Made by a program: the position numbers and the translations under genes | Assembly: GCA_030533445.1 (NCBI GenBank) | Contig: CM060076.1 | Coordinates: 25,344,603-25,408,602 of the forward strand | DNA length: 64,000 nt | Reading direction: 5' to 3' | Source of the DNA: Cyprinodon diabolis | Lineage: Eukaryota > Chordata > Actinopteri > Cyprinodontiformes > Cyprinodontidae | Notes under the pieces: model-generated | The model's database searches: none | What the model saw: only the letters and a program-made list of their open reading frames with translations | What the model was told of the DNA's origin: nothing | Shown here: in pieces, positions 26,256 through 38,125 of the stretch | How the letters are laid out: the number at the start of each line of letters is the position of its first letter | Position numbering within the stretch: the stretch's first letter is position 1

Positions 26256-26564
26256 CAGCGGTTATTGTCGCAAGAAGGAGACTGGCATGAAGCAAGGAGA
26301 GGCAGAGAACGCATTTTTTCACTCCGTGTGAATATTTTTGGAATGAACGAGGAAACGATCATCAGAACATATCGTTTATCCAGCATTGCCATTTTGGAGC
26401 TGTTGGGGGAACTCCGAATGGATTTGGAGCCAGCCACAAGGAGGACCCACGCAATACCAGATATCACAAAACTCCTTGCAACATGCAACTTTTTTGCATC
26501 TGGGATCTCCCAATCTCATTTTTCAGAAGTGCTGTCTGATGTTCTAAATGCCATGTCGCCCTGA
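26256..26564 (+). pseudogene. HARBI1-like transposase, N-terminal fragment
   Basis: About 102 codons, open from after a TGA at 26253 to a TGA at 26562, with no ATG until an internal one. It reads TYRLSSIAILELLGELR, then LEPATRRTHAIPD and LLATCNFFASG with ISQSHFSEVL. The pattern R-x-x-x-x-Ile-leu followed by thr-arg-arg-x-x-Ala-Ile and a Leu-x-phe-phe/tyr-Ala-x-Gly-x-x-Gln motif is characteristic of the N-terminal helical region of Harbinger nucleases. The DDE core that should follow is absent, so the fragment is non-functional. Confidence 0.75.
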
Positions 26565-26784
26565 CGCCCTACCGGAGAACCCCGACCTTTGCGCCTGTGG
26601 AGCAACATGCCAATGCTGCGGGATGCGTATGCGCAGTCATCTCATCCACAGTCCCATTGTGAGCCATTTGGTATGTGCATTTTTCTACAGGCCAATACAA
26701 AACACCTGTTTTTTTTTAATTGTTTTTTTTACTGCAGTGAAGTAGAAATTCAGACACATACCACCTTAGGGAATAAAGGTTGCC

Positions 26785-26849
26785 TATATATATATATATA
26801 TATATATATCTATATATATATAGATATATATATATATCTATATATATAT

Positions 26850-26911
<62 letters not shown>
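26785..26911. repeat. TA-rich compound microsatellite with TATC/GATA steps
   Basis: 127 bp of TA repeats with interspersed (TA)nTC(TA)n and (TA)nGA(TA)n blocks that can fold back on themselves. It forms the left flank of the nested hAT insertion. Confidence 0.95.
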
Positions 26912-26914
<3 letters not shown>

Positions 26915-28242
26915 AGTGGCGGCCGGCCCATAGGGGGCGCTGGGGCACCGCCCTCCCTGATAAGAAGAGAGAAACGTAAAATATATTTTTAGAAATTAAC
27001 TCATAAATGTCAGTTTTACTCTCTAGAGTGTGTACCTATAAGCAAAACAAATTATATAAACTACATATCCCTACCTACTGTCATTCATTTGTGGATTTCC
27101 ACAGACAGACTCCTACCGTCTCTCTTCTGGGGCCTGTGATCAGACAGACCCACATTTGCAGAGAATCTGTCAATCATGTACTATTGCTAGGTGAATTTAA
27201 TGGCTAATCAGCGTCTGAGAACTTTATGGTCTTGGGGCGCTGAAAATACTGCGGTTTGACAGGCTTCTGAACCCAAGCGCAGGTGCAGACAATTAGAGGG
27301 ACGATGGCGAACGTAACGAACGAGATGCAGCTTCCACCAAATTCGGTGAGATCCTTATTTATCTACCCATTTGCCAGAAGAACATCCATCTTGTAGGGTA
27401 GGAAAATTTCATGTCATGGTTATTGTGACTGTGACGAATCCACATCCTCTAACTTTGCGCGCCACACACACATTCCTGTTATACTGTGTTTGTGAGGACC
27501 AATCCGCTCGCGCTGAGCCCAGTAGCTCTATTAACTTAAAACACACAAGCTGTCCTGGTTACCTGCTGGCGTATTGAGGGTGCACACTTAATATTTCAGT
27601 GGGGTTAGCCGTGTGTGTGTGTGTGTGGGTGGGTGTGTTGGGTGTGTGTGCTACGGGGACTTGTCATCTTCAGTCTGGCTGCGTCTTTGCTGGGTTCAAA
27701 CCCAGTTTGGTGTAATTGAATAAGTCAAGGAATCTGTGTAAAAATAATTAAGTTGTAAAAATTATTTGTTTTTGTACATCAATTGTTTGTGGAGGTAATA
27801 TATGGACAAAACTGATTAATGAGAAGAAATCAGAAATAAGAGAGCCTGTAGGGGCTTAAACTATTTAATGAGGGCTGTGGGAAGAAGAGCGGCCATTTCT
27901 GTTTTCTGTTTCTTTGTTACATTGCTGGTAACTGGAGGGAGGCTGAGGCCCAGAGTATCTTGTATATGTTTAGTTTCTTTTGCACCCTGTTTTGAGTTTT
28001 TGAGCACAATAAATCACCAACACCGGTAACCCGACTGAGCCTGGATTCTTGGAGGCCAAAGAACCCCGTCACAGTGACCCAAATCATCACTGTTACTGTT
28101 ATTATATAGTAAATTAAATCATTACTGTTAAATTGTATGTATTGTCCAATTGTTTATTTGAATTCTTATTCCGGATTAGTTGGAGACATACACTAGGCTA
28201 TATCAGCCCCACCCAAAATATTTTTCACCAGCCGCCACTGAG
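26912..28242 (+). mobile_element. hAT-type element nested in the Harbinger element
   Basis: The left end is CTCAGTGGCGGC at 26912; the right end is GCCGCCACTGAG at 28242, perfect 12-bp inverted ends. Both sides are flanked by ATATATAT; because the target is a TA microsatellite, the 8-bp duplication is compatible but not decisive. A short ATG frame at 27304-27396 reads LPPNSVRSLF then PFARRTSIL, resembling the start of TTF-type zinc-finger hAT proteins (from memory). The element is internally deleted and contains the solo LTR at 27430-28073. Confidence 0.72.
27430..28073 (+). mobile_element. Solo LTR, 644 bp, inside the hAT element
   Basis: Begins TGTGACGAATCC and ends ACCCCGTCACA, with perfect 7-bp inverted ends (TGTGACG/CGTCACA). 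A perfect 5-bp duplication GTGAC lies at 27425-27429 and 28074-28078. AATAAA at 28008-28013 is 60 bp before the end, the expected place for the R/U5 poly(A) signal. A GT-rich microsatellite lies within at about 27609-27650. No internal coding region remains. Confidence 0.9.
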
Positions 28243-28528
28243 ATATATATCATTTTTTTTTTTTTGGAGGGGTAGGGGGTGTCACTGTAAGATTCAAATT
28301 TCTTAATGCACTAGTTTGCACAAACTACAAACTACTTTGCCGCAAACCACAAAACGCACAAAACCATCATTTAAATAGGGCGTCTCCAACAGTTTTACAT
28401 CCTGCCACCAGTTACGCAATCGCTCTTGTTAAATCACCCGCAAACCATGGTTCAGCCCCTCGCGCAAAATTCCAGTTTGCGAGCGCAAATTACTGCACGC
28501 AAAATTGGATCTTGATAAATCCGGCCCT

Positions 28529-31500
28529 ATATGCATATGAAAAGCTAAAGTATTATAAGAGCACATCATCGGCTTGCATGTGTAACAAAACAGGTTGTTT
28601 TAACATGAAAAATGTGAATAAATGAAAAAGAGATCATTTCACATTTTTAGCTGCAATGCTGGATGTAAGAACTTTATTTGAGATTTTCTTAAATAACCTT
28701 TAGTCACAACCACAGTTTTGTTGCTCAGTGATTTTTCTTTTTCATATAAATGTGAGGCAAAATACACACTCTAGAGTTACATAAAATGTAAATTCAGCAC
28801 AGCAAAATAAAAACATGCTTCTATAATTTTTCAACTTAGTTTTGCGATATACTTTGAATAGGCCTTCACATAACTTACATTTACCTGATATATTCTCATT
28901 GCTTTGTTAAATATTTGTATGCTAGGATTTAATATCATGTCAAAATCAAAATAGATGATCCACAATTTTTTCCCTTTTAGATTTCAGGCTAGAGCTGACT
29001 GATGTAAAACCCTACCCACAGGATGTTTTCTTTGGAAAAAAAAATAGTATTTTTTTGCAACTCTGCACAGATTTCTATACATTTGGAGAACAGATATTTG
29101 TCCTCAAATGTTGTCACTTGAAGAGCAACTGGGCCAGCTCTTGGCAAGCTAGTTTTAGAAAAAACAAGGTCAAGTTTGTTGCTAATAAAAAATTGTAATC
29201 ACCTTAATATAAATAAAATATTTATCCCAATTTTTATTTACTGTCTTGTGAATAATACGTTCCATGGTGTAGATGTAACAAGGCACTTTTAAGGACTGTT
29301 TTATCTGATACTGTTGTACAATTATGTACTTTTGATGCTTTATAATTTCTTCAAACTGGGACCTATGTTAAGAGATGCAAATGATAAAAATTGTATTGGA
29401 AATACATAAAACAACAGCTAAAGTTTATTTTTAGGTTTATCAAATTCAGTAAAATTGATGGAAAAGAATTAAAGAAGAGTGAATGCTATGAATGTCATCA
29501 TGTAATCAGAAGGTTATACAAAATTACATTATTATTTGGGTTTACACAGTCAGGTTAAAAGGTGTTTGCAGACTGTTACATGTTTGATTATGTGCATTTA
29601 TTTGATTTCATTTCAAATTTGTATGGGATATTTATGTACATATTGCAAACAACATTTAACAGGTGTTTCCAGACTTTCGGAAGCTACTGACAGTGACCTT
29701 CTAAAACATTATTGTTTCTAAACAGGATTACAGTAATTTCTTGCCACAGGTATAATAAACATAATTCATTCCTATTTACTTATTTATTTCAATGTGACCA
29801 ATTACCTCAGCAAAAAAATATATCCATATTTGAATGTCCTGTAGTGGCTTTTATGAAGTTTCCTGCTGTCTCTCATCCTTTTCATTGAGGTATATAAAGA
29901 CACTTCCATCCAGCTCATGAGTTTAAGAATGATATTCATTTTCTGTGATATCTCTGCCACACAGGCAGCCTCATCAGAGAGGACATATTGCAGACATCCA
30001 TCCTCCACCACAGTCACACTCTAGTATGAAGCCACAGCTTGACACTAAATAGATCCAGCCAGCAGAAGGGAGTTATTGTAGAGTGTAGCCATGAGATAGA
30101 GGTCAGTGTTGTCAACCGTATGAGAGATGGACAGAAATAAAAAGTCCTGACAGTAAGATGTTGGATTCATGTATTTTAGCATAAATATGAAGGGCCTTGC
30201 AAGTCCTTAGATGGGTCTTATGAATCACAAATTTTGCTTATGCCTTTAACCAGAATAAATTAATGGCAATATATGGTTTGCTATCTAAATAACTAAAATA
30301 TTTACAATCAAACATCATGGTCCAATAGACATTCAGTAGGTTAAGAGATCTTTTCAGAGCGCTTCACTTTATATGAAAGAATCTGCATATTCTTTGAGTT
30401 GCCTTAATGCTTCAGCTAAATGAAAGCTGCTTCAAGGTGAGGTTCTTTCAAGAACCTGTCTGGAGCCGTCTTTAAATTACACTCACTCAATCACTGTGCA
30501 TAAATATGCCCACTACATATTTCACCAGCTTCTTTCTTAAAGGTAAATCACACTTTAATGATGTTCTTCCTTCCAGCTTCTGAGAAAACAAAAAAAGAAT
30601 CCAGAGCATATAAGATCACAGCACCTTTTTGTAAAATCCTCCAGAACCCTTAACATTCTCATGTTTTCCTTTTTTTAACTAATTGAAAAACAGAAAAAAA
30701 TAAATACAAAATCATAGAACATGCAGCAATTTTATAATAAATTCAAAGCTGGTCCTATTGAAGACTGTAAAGTATTGCTGTAAATTAGTAGACAGCTTCC
30801 AGTAAGTTGTTTTTATGCAATAATGTACTGTAATCCCTAAACAAAACTACTAAATAAAAATGTTTTGCATGTCAGTGAGTGTTTCTATCGTATCTTGAAA
30901 ACAAAGGCAACATATACATTTACACAATTTATATATAATTTATCTGGAGGTTTTTTTTTGTTTGTTTGTTTTTTGCATTTTCCATTTTGCTCTGTGTTTA
31001 AAATTCAATACACGAAATGCAAAGCCAAAATTCCAGGTGCCTTTTTTTTTCTGTCAGGGGCCATTTTGCCCACTTATTTCATATAATGGTGAGGATTTGT
31101 AAATATTTGGCAGCCAAAAACAACTAATTACTAAGCTTTAGACTTTTAATCATATCTACTCTACCAAGTTGTCAGGAAACAAAGGTGCCTTGATTAAAAA
31201 CACAATTAATTCAAGGAGAGCTGCAAAAAATGAACAATTAGCCAATCACTGCCATTGGTAAGACTCGGGTTGTTATTGATATGTTGCTAGATGCTGTGAA
31301 ATACTGTCTAGATAAATATTTGCAACTGGTCACTGGTTAATTATTTACACTAAAAGTCCATACAGGTGCAATGAACTTCAACCATTCCTTAACAGTATTG
31401 TAAAATATTTTTGAAATTGTATCTGTTGTGTGTTAATGTGAAATTCTATCTACTTTTATTTCTCTGATGGAGCATTAGATATCAATGTCACTTGGCCTAT

Positions 31501-31956
31501 TTCTACTGGTTTCAGTATATTGTTATGTGATGAAGGATCATTACACATTTATTTATACATCTTTGCAGAAATAACATAAGACACTGAAACTAAATGTTTT
31601 GTCAATAAATGCATAGTTATATGATATTCTATGAATTATCAATGGATTGATAAAAAGTCTGTATGATAAAATCATTTAGATTTTATCATACAGATTTTAT
31701 TTTTAGATTTAGACATACTATGGCAGAAAATGTTTGGGAAAGTTTGGAAATAAGAATGCTCATTAACACAGCTAAGTTGCTGTTCATACCTGTGTTTACC
31801 ATAGGCATGACTCACTGCAGTATCCCTCCAAAATGCTCATTATATCCTTGGGGAAACCGTTATTTAGCAAGAATAGCAAGAAAAACTACATGTTTCTGTT
31901 CCTGTCTTTTACAAAATCTAGAGCGGCTTTTTTATAATGTTTTTTTTTTTGGATAC
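28529..31956 (+). other. mdga2 intron, nothing recognised except a hairpin
   Basis: AT-rich non-coding intron. The only structure noted is the 16-bp-stem inverted repeat at 31658-31694. Confidence 0.55.
31658..31694. repeat. Perfect inverted repeat: 16-bp arms, 5-nt loop
   Basis: TCTGTATGATAAAATC at 31658-31673 pairs perfectly with GATTTTATCATACAGA at 31679-31694 around the loop ATTTA. There are no U-run or transposon ends beside it, so it is recorded only as a potential hairpin. Confidence 0.9.
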
Positions 31957-32389
31957 TGTCATGGTTTTTGTTCTGTTAAAGTTTTATCTTTGAGTTTTCA
32001 TTAGTTTAATTTCCATTTTGTGTTCTAGTTATGGTATTTCTGGTTTGCCCTCTGTTGCATTGTTTTGTCAGTCTTCTTTCCCCTGGCTCCCTTCTGGATT
32101 CCTTTGTTCACACCTGCTCCCAATCTGCTGATTAGCCTGGTCTTTGTTTCTGTCTCCCATATAAGCACCTTCTGTTTAGTCACTGTTTGCAGCTTTGTCA
32201 TCATTTCATTGCTGTTCTTATGAGTATTCCTGGATTTCAGTTTTTTGTTATGTTTTCCTGGATATTCCTGGATTTCAGTTTTTGGATTTTCACTTCTGTT
32301 TTCACCTTTTTAATTAAATCTGCAAGAAACCACCTTCAGCTTCAGTCTCTGCATTAGGTCCTCCTCTCAAATCTCCACCCAACCTGACA
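31957..32389 (+). mobile_element. Solo LTR, 433 bp
   Basis: Begins TGTCATGGTTTTTG and ends CCCAACCTGACA (TGTCA/TGACA ends). A perfect 5-bp duplication GATAC lies at 31952-31956 and 32390-32394. ATATAAG at 32159-32165 is a plausible TATA box, and ATTAAA at 32313-32318 a plausible poly(A) signal, in the right order for a plus-strand LTR. Internally there is an imperfect duplication around CCTGGATTTCAG near 32229-32280. No internal retroelement sequence remains. Confidence 0.9.
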
Positions 32390-32394
32390 GATAC

Positions 32395-35300
32395 TTTTCA
32401 AATTTTTATATATTCCTTTTATTATCTCAGGATAATTTATTATTAAAAAGAATACCCAGTAATGCCCAGCTTTTCACTTTCAGCCACTTGGTCATCCATG
32501 AGAGCGATTAAAGGAGACATGATTATAATAGGATCCCTCTACAGCTTATTGATTTATTTCTCAACCAGCAAAGTAAACTGATTAATCAAACTCTTGCAAA
32601 TCGCCAGAGTGATTAATCTCACCCTTTGCTTGTTTTTTAAATGAGAAATATACGTTATTTCAGCTTTAACAGACTGAATAGCAAAGTTTAAAGGTATATC
32701 CACCTGCTCATCTATATTTGATTAGCTTCAGCATGCAGCTTCTGGATGATGTCATACACGTCACTGCATTTCATCGATTTGAAACAAATCTGTATTTGAG
32801 GATAATGCATCTATTGCCTTCTAGCTTAATGTAATTTTGGGAGTTTTTTAATTCACAAATCTTGTGATAATTCATCCTCCAATGTAAGGTAATCACCTTC
32901 CAGCCAAACCCCAACCCTCCCTGCCCATTCACCACATTCACCATTTTCCTTCTACTGCCTCGAATAGGCTTTACTTCATTCTCCAGCCTCCATTCTTCCA
33001 CCAGTGTCAGACCCTGTTGGTACAGATGTCTTAAATCTAGATATGTCTTTTCACACAGGTCAACTACTTCCAGCACCAACTTCTTCTGTGATCTTTGCAA
33101 AGGCATATCATTCTTATTGTCAATAAAACAATCTCCCCGTGACTCTCTAGGTTGAAATGAATTTATTGGCTAATCATAAAATATCCCTGTAAGAGACACT
33201 TATTTACTCTGACCTCAGGAGGCCAGCATAATCTATTTCATTGCTGATATGCAAAAAATAAATGTATTGACCTGTTTTCTTTTGACAAATAACAGATTTT
33301 CAGAAACAGTATCTAGGGTATTTTGTATTGTTTTTATTTTATTTTACATACTTTTCTCACAGTACTCTGTGAAATAATAATATGTGGATTTATTGCTGGC
33401 TGTAATGTGTGTGCTGCAATTGATAGAGGTATTTGTGATCATTAGTTCTATTTACTAATTAATCTAATAAAGATATAAAGCAGATTTTGGGACCAAATGA
33501 AAAAAAAAGGCCCCAAAAAATCTGCTGGTGATGAAATTAGTAGATTAGGGCTAAAGTAGGTCTTAGACTTGAAATATAATAATCTCACTTGTAGTCAAAA
33601 TAAATAAGCCTACCAAAGTTAAGACTAACTTTGGGCTTATCTGTAAATGTCTTTACATTTTTTTTTTTAATCATCACCTGCTTTACCACCCTTTTAACTT
33701 GGCAGAATTAAAAGCAAATTGCTCGTCAGGGACATAATAGCAGGATTTCTGCTCATGAAAGACACAAATGTCATTCAGGTCAGCAGCGACCCCTGGGACA
33801 GTCATTAGGTGAAATTAGTGGCATTCTTCTGTCGCTCACGGCTGACAGCTTGATAGATATCTTTTCCACGGTGACTTCATCACTTCAGGTACAGAGGGTA
33901 AAAGACATCAAAGTCAAGAAAATATAGACAAACTCACTTTGGTGTTTTAACCTAGGGAGAGCCTCACAGGTCTCTGGATGTGTAGATAGGTGGAATGGAG
34001 TAGTGCAAGTTTTCAGACAGGTGCTGTTTTTTCTTTTTTTTTTTCTTTTTAAGCTTTAGTTTAATGTGATAATTCAGTGTCTTTTGTTTAATCTTTCATT
34101 CAAACCAATCGCCTGCATCTGTTTTTCCAACAAATCTTTAACTACACTTCTAGAGTGTCGTTGCATATCAGATGGGGGTATGGTTATTTTCAGAGTTTCT
34201 TGAATGGTCTGTGATACACTGATTTCTCCAGCTTTCTTGATGCTCTTGCCTTTTGAGAGTACCAACCGCACAGTGTAGAGCGTTTCAACGTCTGTGTGTC
34301 ATGCTACTCATCTCCCCCATATTTTTGTATCAGAGAAATTTAGAGATTTGAGGCTTGTCATGGTTAGTAGAGGTGAGCTGGAGTGATGCTACGGTAAGTG
34401 CACTGGAGCGTTTAGCTGTACATGGAAAGACTTACCATCCTGTGAAGCCATAAACCTGCAATTACAAACCCTAACAACTCTGGCAGAAACAGCCTGTACA
34501 ACACAGTTTTCCTCTGGGCTCAGGGATTTAAGCCTCACAATCATTCATGCGTGACTTAAGAAGCTAATTGCACAAGAGTGACACACATACAGGAAAACCT
34601 CCTTACAGGAGGTAGACTAATGTCGGAGGTGGAATTTTGTTTGAAATTCATCAAATCTTAATCCAGCTCGAACATTTCCATATTTCCATATTTATCTCCA
34701 CGCTTCTAGCATCCACTTCCTGCCTGCATATAATTTTGGCCCTATTAATAGCTCAAACTGCTCCTTACCTAAGATTCTAACAGGGGACATGTTTTCACTC
34801 TTGTCATCGCAGCCTTGTATCAGGACCAGCGTTCAAAGACACTTGAGTCCCAAGGTAGATAGGGCTCTCAATGAATCACTCCATATCTGCCACAGTTGGT
34901 AAATTGACTGTTTGATGCTGGAAACAGATGGGGCAGGAGGCGGGTGGAGTTTGTGATGAGATGTAGGATTCATGCTCTTCCCAGCCTTGCATTAATGAAT
35001 CAGTGTATTTACTTAGTGCGATCTGCTCATCTGAAATAGGCCTGCAATTGCTGTCCGCTCCACAGTGTTGCTACCCCCTTCCCCGCTCTCACTCCTTATC
35101 CCCCCTCCCCCCGCTAAAGGTAATTGCTCCTACCTTAGACACTGTAATAGATCCTGGATGAAGTATTGACCGCAGCTAGATTTTGATTAAAGGGGTGTAG
35201 GGCAGAACACGCCTTTAATGAAACTGAAGAATCAGCATTCTCCTGGCTGTAGCGCCAAGCCTGGATCCCGACTAGCATGGCCCACAGGCACCTTGATTAG

Positions 35301-36845
35301 TACCTGATCTCTGGCAAATCCAGGGATGGGGCAAAGGCTCTGAATTAAAAGCGATGAATTAATCTATTAATAACACCCAAGGTGTGTACAGTTTTTCCTC
35401 TGGAGGCCCCTAATGATTAAAGATGTGTGTATTCATTTACTGTAAGCTCTCCCACATGCATATTCACCCACAAGTCCAATCATCCACCTTGTTGCTCTGT
35501 AGCTGAAACACTAACACATTCATTAATGCACTCAATCCTTTTTCCTTTCATATGCAAAAGGTCAGGCTTTATCAGTTAGAGTTTTAGCATGAGGGATAAC
35601 TTGCATTAGCTTTTCTCATCCTCTTCCTTTATTGCCTTTTTGCTCGTGTTTAAAAACTGATTGCATCTCGGACAGAGATGAAAGGGAAGCAGCACGCTCC
35701 CCCCGTTCTTTGAGCATGCAAATGGACATAATCTAAAAGAAGAAGTATTAGCATGCTAAAAGACAGCACAGCTATGATGAACACCATTTGCCAAGGCTTA
35801 ATGTGATAGCTGGGTAAGATGATTAACTTTGAATCTATTTAATCAACCACAAGCGCTTTCTCAAATAACCAACTGCCTTGTGTTCTGGTAAAACTTCCCT
35901 TCAAATCCATCGGGGATTGGATGGATGTGTCAAATCACAGTTTCTGAATTAGAGCCGAACCAAACAGGGCTCTTTGAAGTAATGGACATCAGACATCATT
36001 TTATCTGCAGTATTTGTAATTCTTTGTCTTGTTTAATGCTCACAGTGGATTGCAACTTGCAGCACACAGCAGCTTGATTTGACAGAGAAGTCAATGTGCC
36101 CTTGGGCTGCATCCTATTGACTTAAGTAGTTTAAGTAGTGGGGCCTCTCACCTCTTTTTTTATATTCACCCTAAAGTGTGCGGTGATCACCATCTCTCCT
36201 AATGGGATAGAAGTTCTGATCCTTTTTGCCAGACCTTATATCACAATCAAATAAATCTGCTTGTAAGATATTGCATTTGTTTTTGCTGATGCTGAAAACA
36301 AATTGTAGCTGATCTGGCTATTTCCAGCATCAGACCCAGTTGGAAAAGAAAATAAATATAACCAACACAAAGTCCGGTTGTAGCTGGTAAAATAAAGAAT
36401 AAATATGTGGAGAAGCATGCCTTCGGGGAAATATGTAAGAGGATCTATAATTCTTTGGGTCTGTATCATCTTGGGCTCTTTGAAATACCAGAAGATTTGA
36501 ATTACAATTTGTAAAGCTTCTGTTAGGTTAGGTGGAATATGTTCTCAAACATCTCCCCAAATTAACATGGAGATATTTCACCACATTCAAAATACATTTC
36601 TGTAAAAGTAAAAGGTGTCTTTTCATCAAGAAGTGGACTGTTTCCTAGGATGTGCGGGATTATGCTGATTTATGGCATGACATTAGTTAAAGGCTTCTTA
36701 AACATCTTGACCATGGAAGCAAAACCTTTCTTCCCCTTGTTTCTGCATACATTTTGTGTCATTGGTTGATAAAAAATAAATTCCACAACTAACAGATGAG
36801 TCTCTATTAAATGATTTCTCTGCTATTTGTCTGATCCTTTAACAG
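32395..36845 (+). other. End of the about 30-kb mdga2 intron; candidate conserved non-coding DNA
   Basis: No gene or mobile element recognised. From about 34600 to 36100 the sequence is free of obvious repeats, of balanced composition and dotted with TAATTA/ATTAAT-type motifs, which is how intronic regulatory blocks of neural genes often look. This is only an impression. The interval ends in a pyrimidine-rich acceptor, CTTTAACAG at 36837-36845. Confidence 0.45.
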
Positions 36846-37042
36846 ACCTCGATAACCCAGTGATTACTGTGCATCAAAGTATTGGAGAAGCTAAGGAGCA
36901 GTTCTATTATGAAAGGACAGTATTCCTGCGCTGCGTGGCCAATTCCAACCCGCCTGTCCGCTACAGCTGGCATCGTGGGAGGGAGGTCTTAACTCAGGGC
37001 TCCGACAAGGGCGTGGAGATCTATGAGCCCTTTTTCACACAG
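36846..37042 (+). CDS. mdga2: mdga2 exon: first half of the second Ig domain seen
   Basis: A 197-bp exon. Its first two bases complete the Tyr codon begun at 6783; then it reads LDNPVITVHQSIGEAKEQF, TVFLRCVANSNPPVRYSW and on to VEIYEPFFTQ. FLRC holds the B-strand cysteine and YSW the C-strand tryptophan of an Ig domain. The donor GTAAGA follows at 37043, and the exon ends in phase 0. The partner cysteine is in the next exon (45830-45962), so this Ig domain is split between two exons. The peptide is very close to my memory of mammalian MDGA2, implying strong constraint. Intron lengths on either side are 30.1 and 8.8 kb. Confidence 0.9.
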
Positions 37043-37465
37043 GTAAGACAGAGGAAAGGTGGTGGGGATGTATGTCTTGAACCTTAACACATTTTTACCA
37101 ACAGATCAATCTTCAGATTATAGATTTTTATAATGTTTTGAAGGAGAGGTATGATTAGTTATTTGTTATTTTCTTACCTACAGTAGAAACTAGAAATGTT
37201 TAGATCATTATTGCCCACTACAGGCCATTAGTAGTATCTATGTGCTTTCACATTTTTTGAGGTCCACGCTACAGTTACAGCCCTAAAAATACCAACCATT
37301 ATGATACAGTAGAGCCTCAACTGTGCCTTGGTGTTGTTATGAGCTATGTCCCATCTGGCAGCTGCTTCCTTCAAAGGACCTGGTCTTCCTGGACTGGGTT
37401 CTTAGAAGGCTGTGAAAATGAGGAAGAGTTTGGCTATGAATTTGAATGGCTCCAGCCTTCTCTTG
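37043..37465 (+). other. mdga2 intron start
   Basis: Non-coding after the donor site; no element recognised. Confidence 0.6.
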
Positions 37466-38125
37466 GGCCATTTCTCAATTGACTAGAACGCAAGTATGGA
37501 CGCGTGTCCTCGCCAAGTATGTTCTTGAGAAGAACACAGGAAAGTATGGACTTGGTGAGAACGGGAGCATGCAGCATAAATATGGGTCAAATGGAACAGA
37601 AGCGTACTCGTGACATCACCTCATGCCCGGCTCGTCTAGAGCTGCATTTTTTCTCCTGTTATTAATAGTCTCTAGATAGGGCTGCTATACTGTAGATGGG
37701 CTGCGGTCACCCTTGACGCTGGTTGCCACGGTCCTCTCAACTTCAAATTTTTTTTTTTAAATCACGAAATTAATCGGTAAATGGACCATATAGTGACGCT
37801 TTAAAGTATAATATTATCACCACACATAATCTTAAAACTTACTTTTATTGAACAACAGCAACAGAAAAGAGAGCTTTTCACTTTCAATGGAGCGCCCCAT
37901 TGAGAGCTGCTGTTTCAGAACTGCATGCTGGGCAGCTGTCAACCTCAAGAACGGACAAGTCTGCTCTGATGCATGCTGGGTAAAGAGGGAGGAGGTGAGA
38001 ACAACATCCGGGGACTTTCTGTTCTCGGTCTGCTGTTCTTCCGAATTGGAACAGTATTAGGACTGAGGCTGATGAAGTTTCATGAGCACATTAGAACGCA
38101 CAAGTACACATATTGAGAAACGGCC
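37466..38125. mobile_element. Non-autonomous inverted-repeat element, about 660 bp
   Basis: The left end GGCCATTTCTCAATTG and the right end, whose reverse complement reads GGCCGTTTCTCAATATG, match over about 15 bp with one mismatch; similarity continues imperfectly (ACTAGAACGC against the GCGTTCTAA region). Nothing coding is inside. The target duplication is unclear, so the superfamily is left open; GC-rich ends of this form are seen in Harbinger/ISL2EU-like families. It lies about 420 bp after an exon. Confidence 0.6.

Larger units (their letters stand above)
25902..28528 (+). mobile_element. PIF/Harbinger-type element, decayed and interrupted
   Basis: The ends are inverted: AGGGCCGGATCTATCAA at 25902 and its near reverse complement, ending TCCGGCCCT at 28528. 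Flanking trinucleotides are TAA on the left and TAT on the right, close to the TWA duplication of Harbinger elements but not identical. Inside, 26256-26564 encodes the beginning of a HARBI1-like nuclease. The catalytic part is gone, and the middle is filled by a TA microsatellite and a nested hAT element that itself contains a solo LTR. Without the nested parts the remaining element is about 1.3 kb. Confidence 0.75.
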
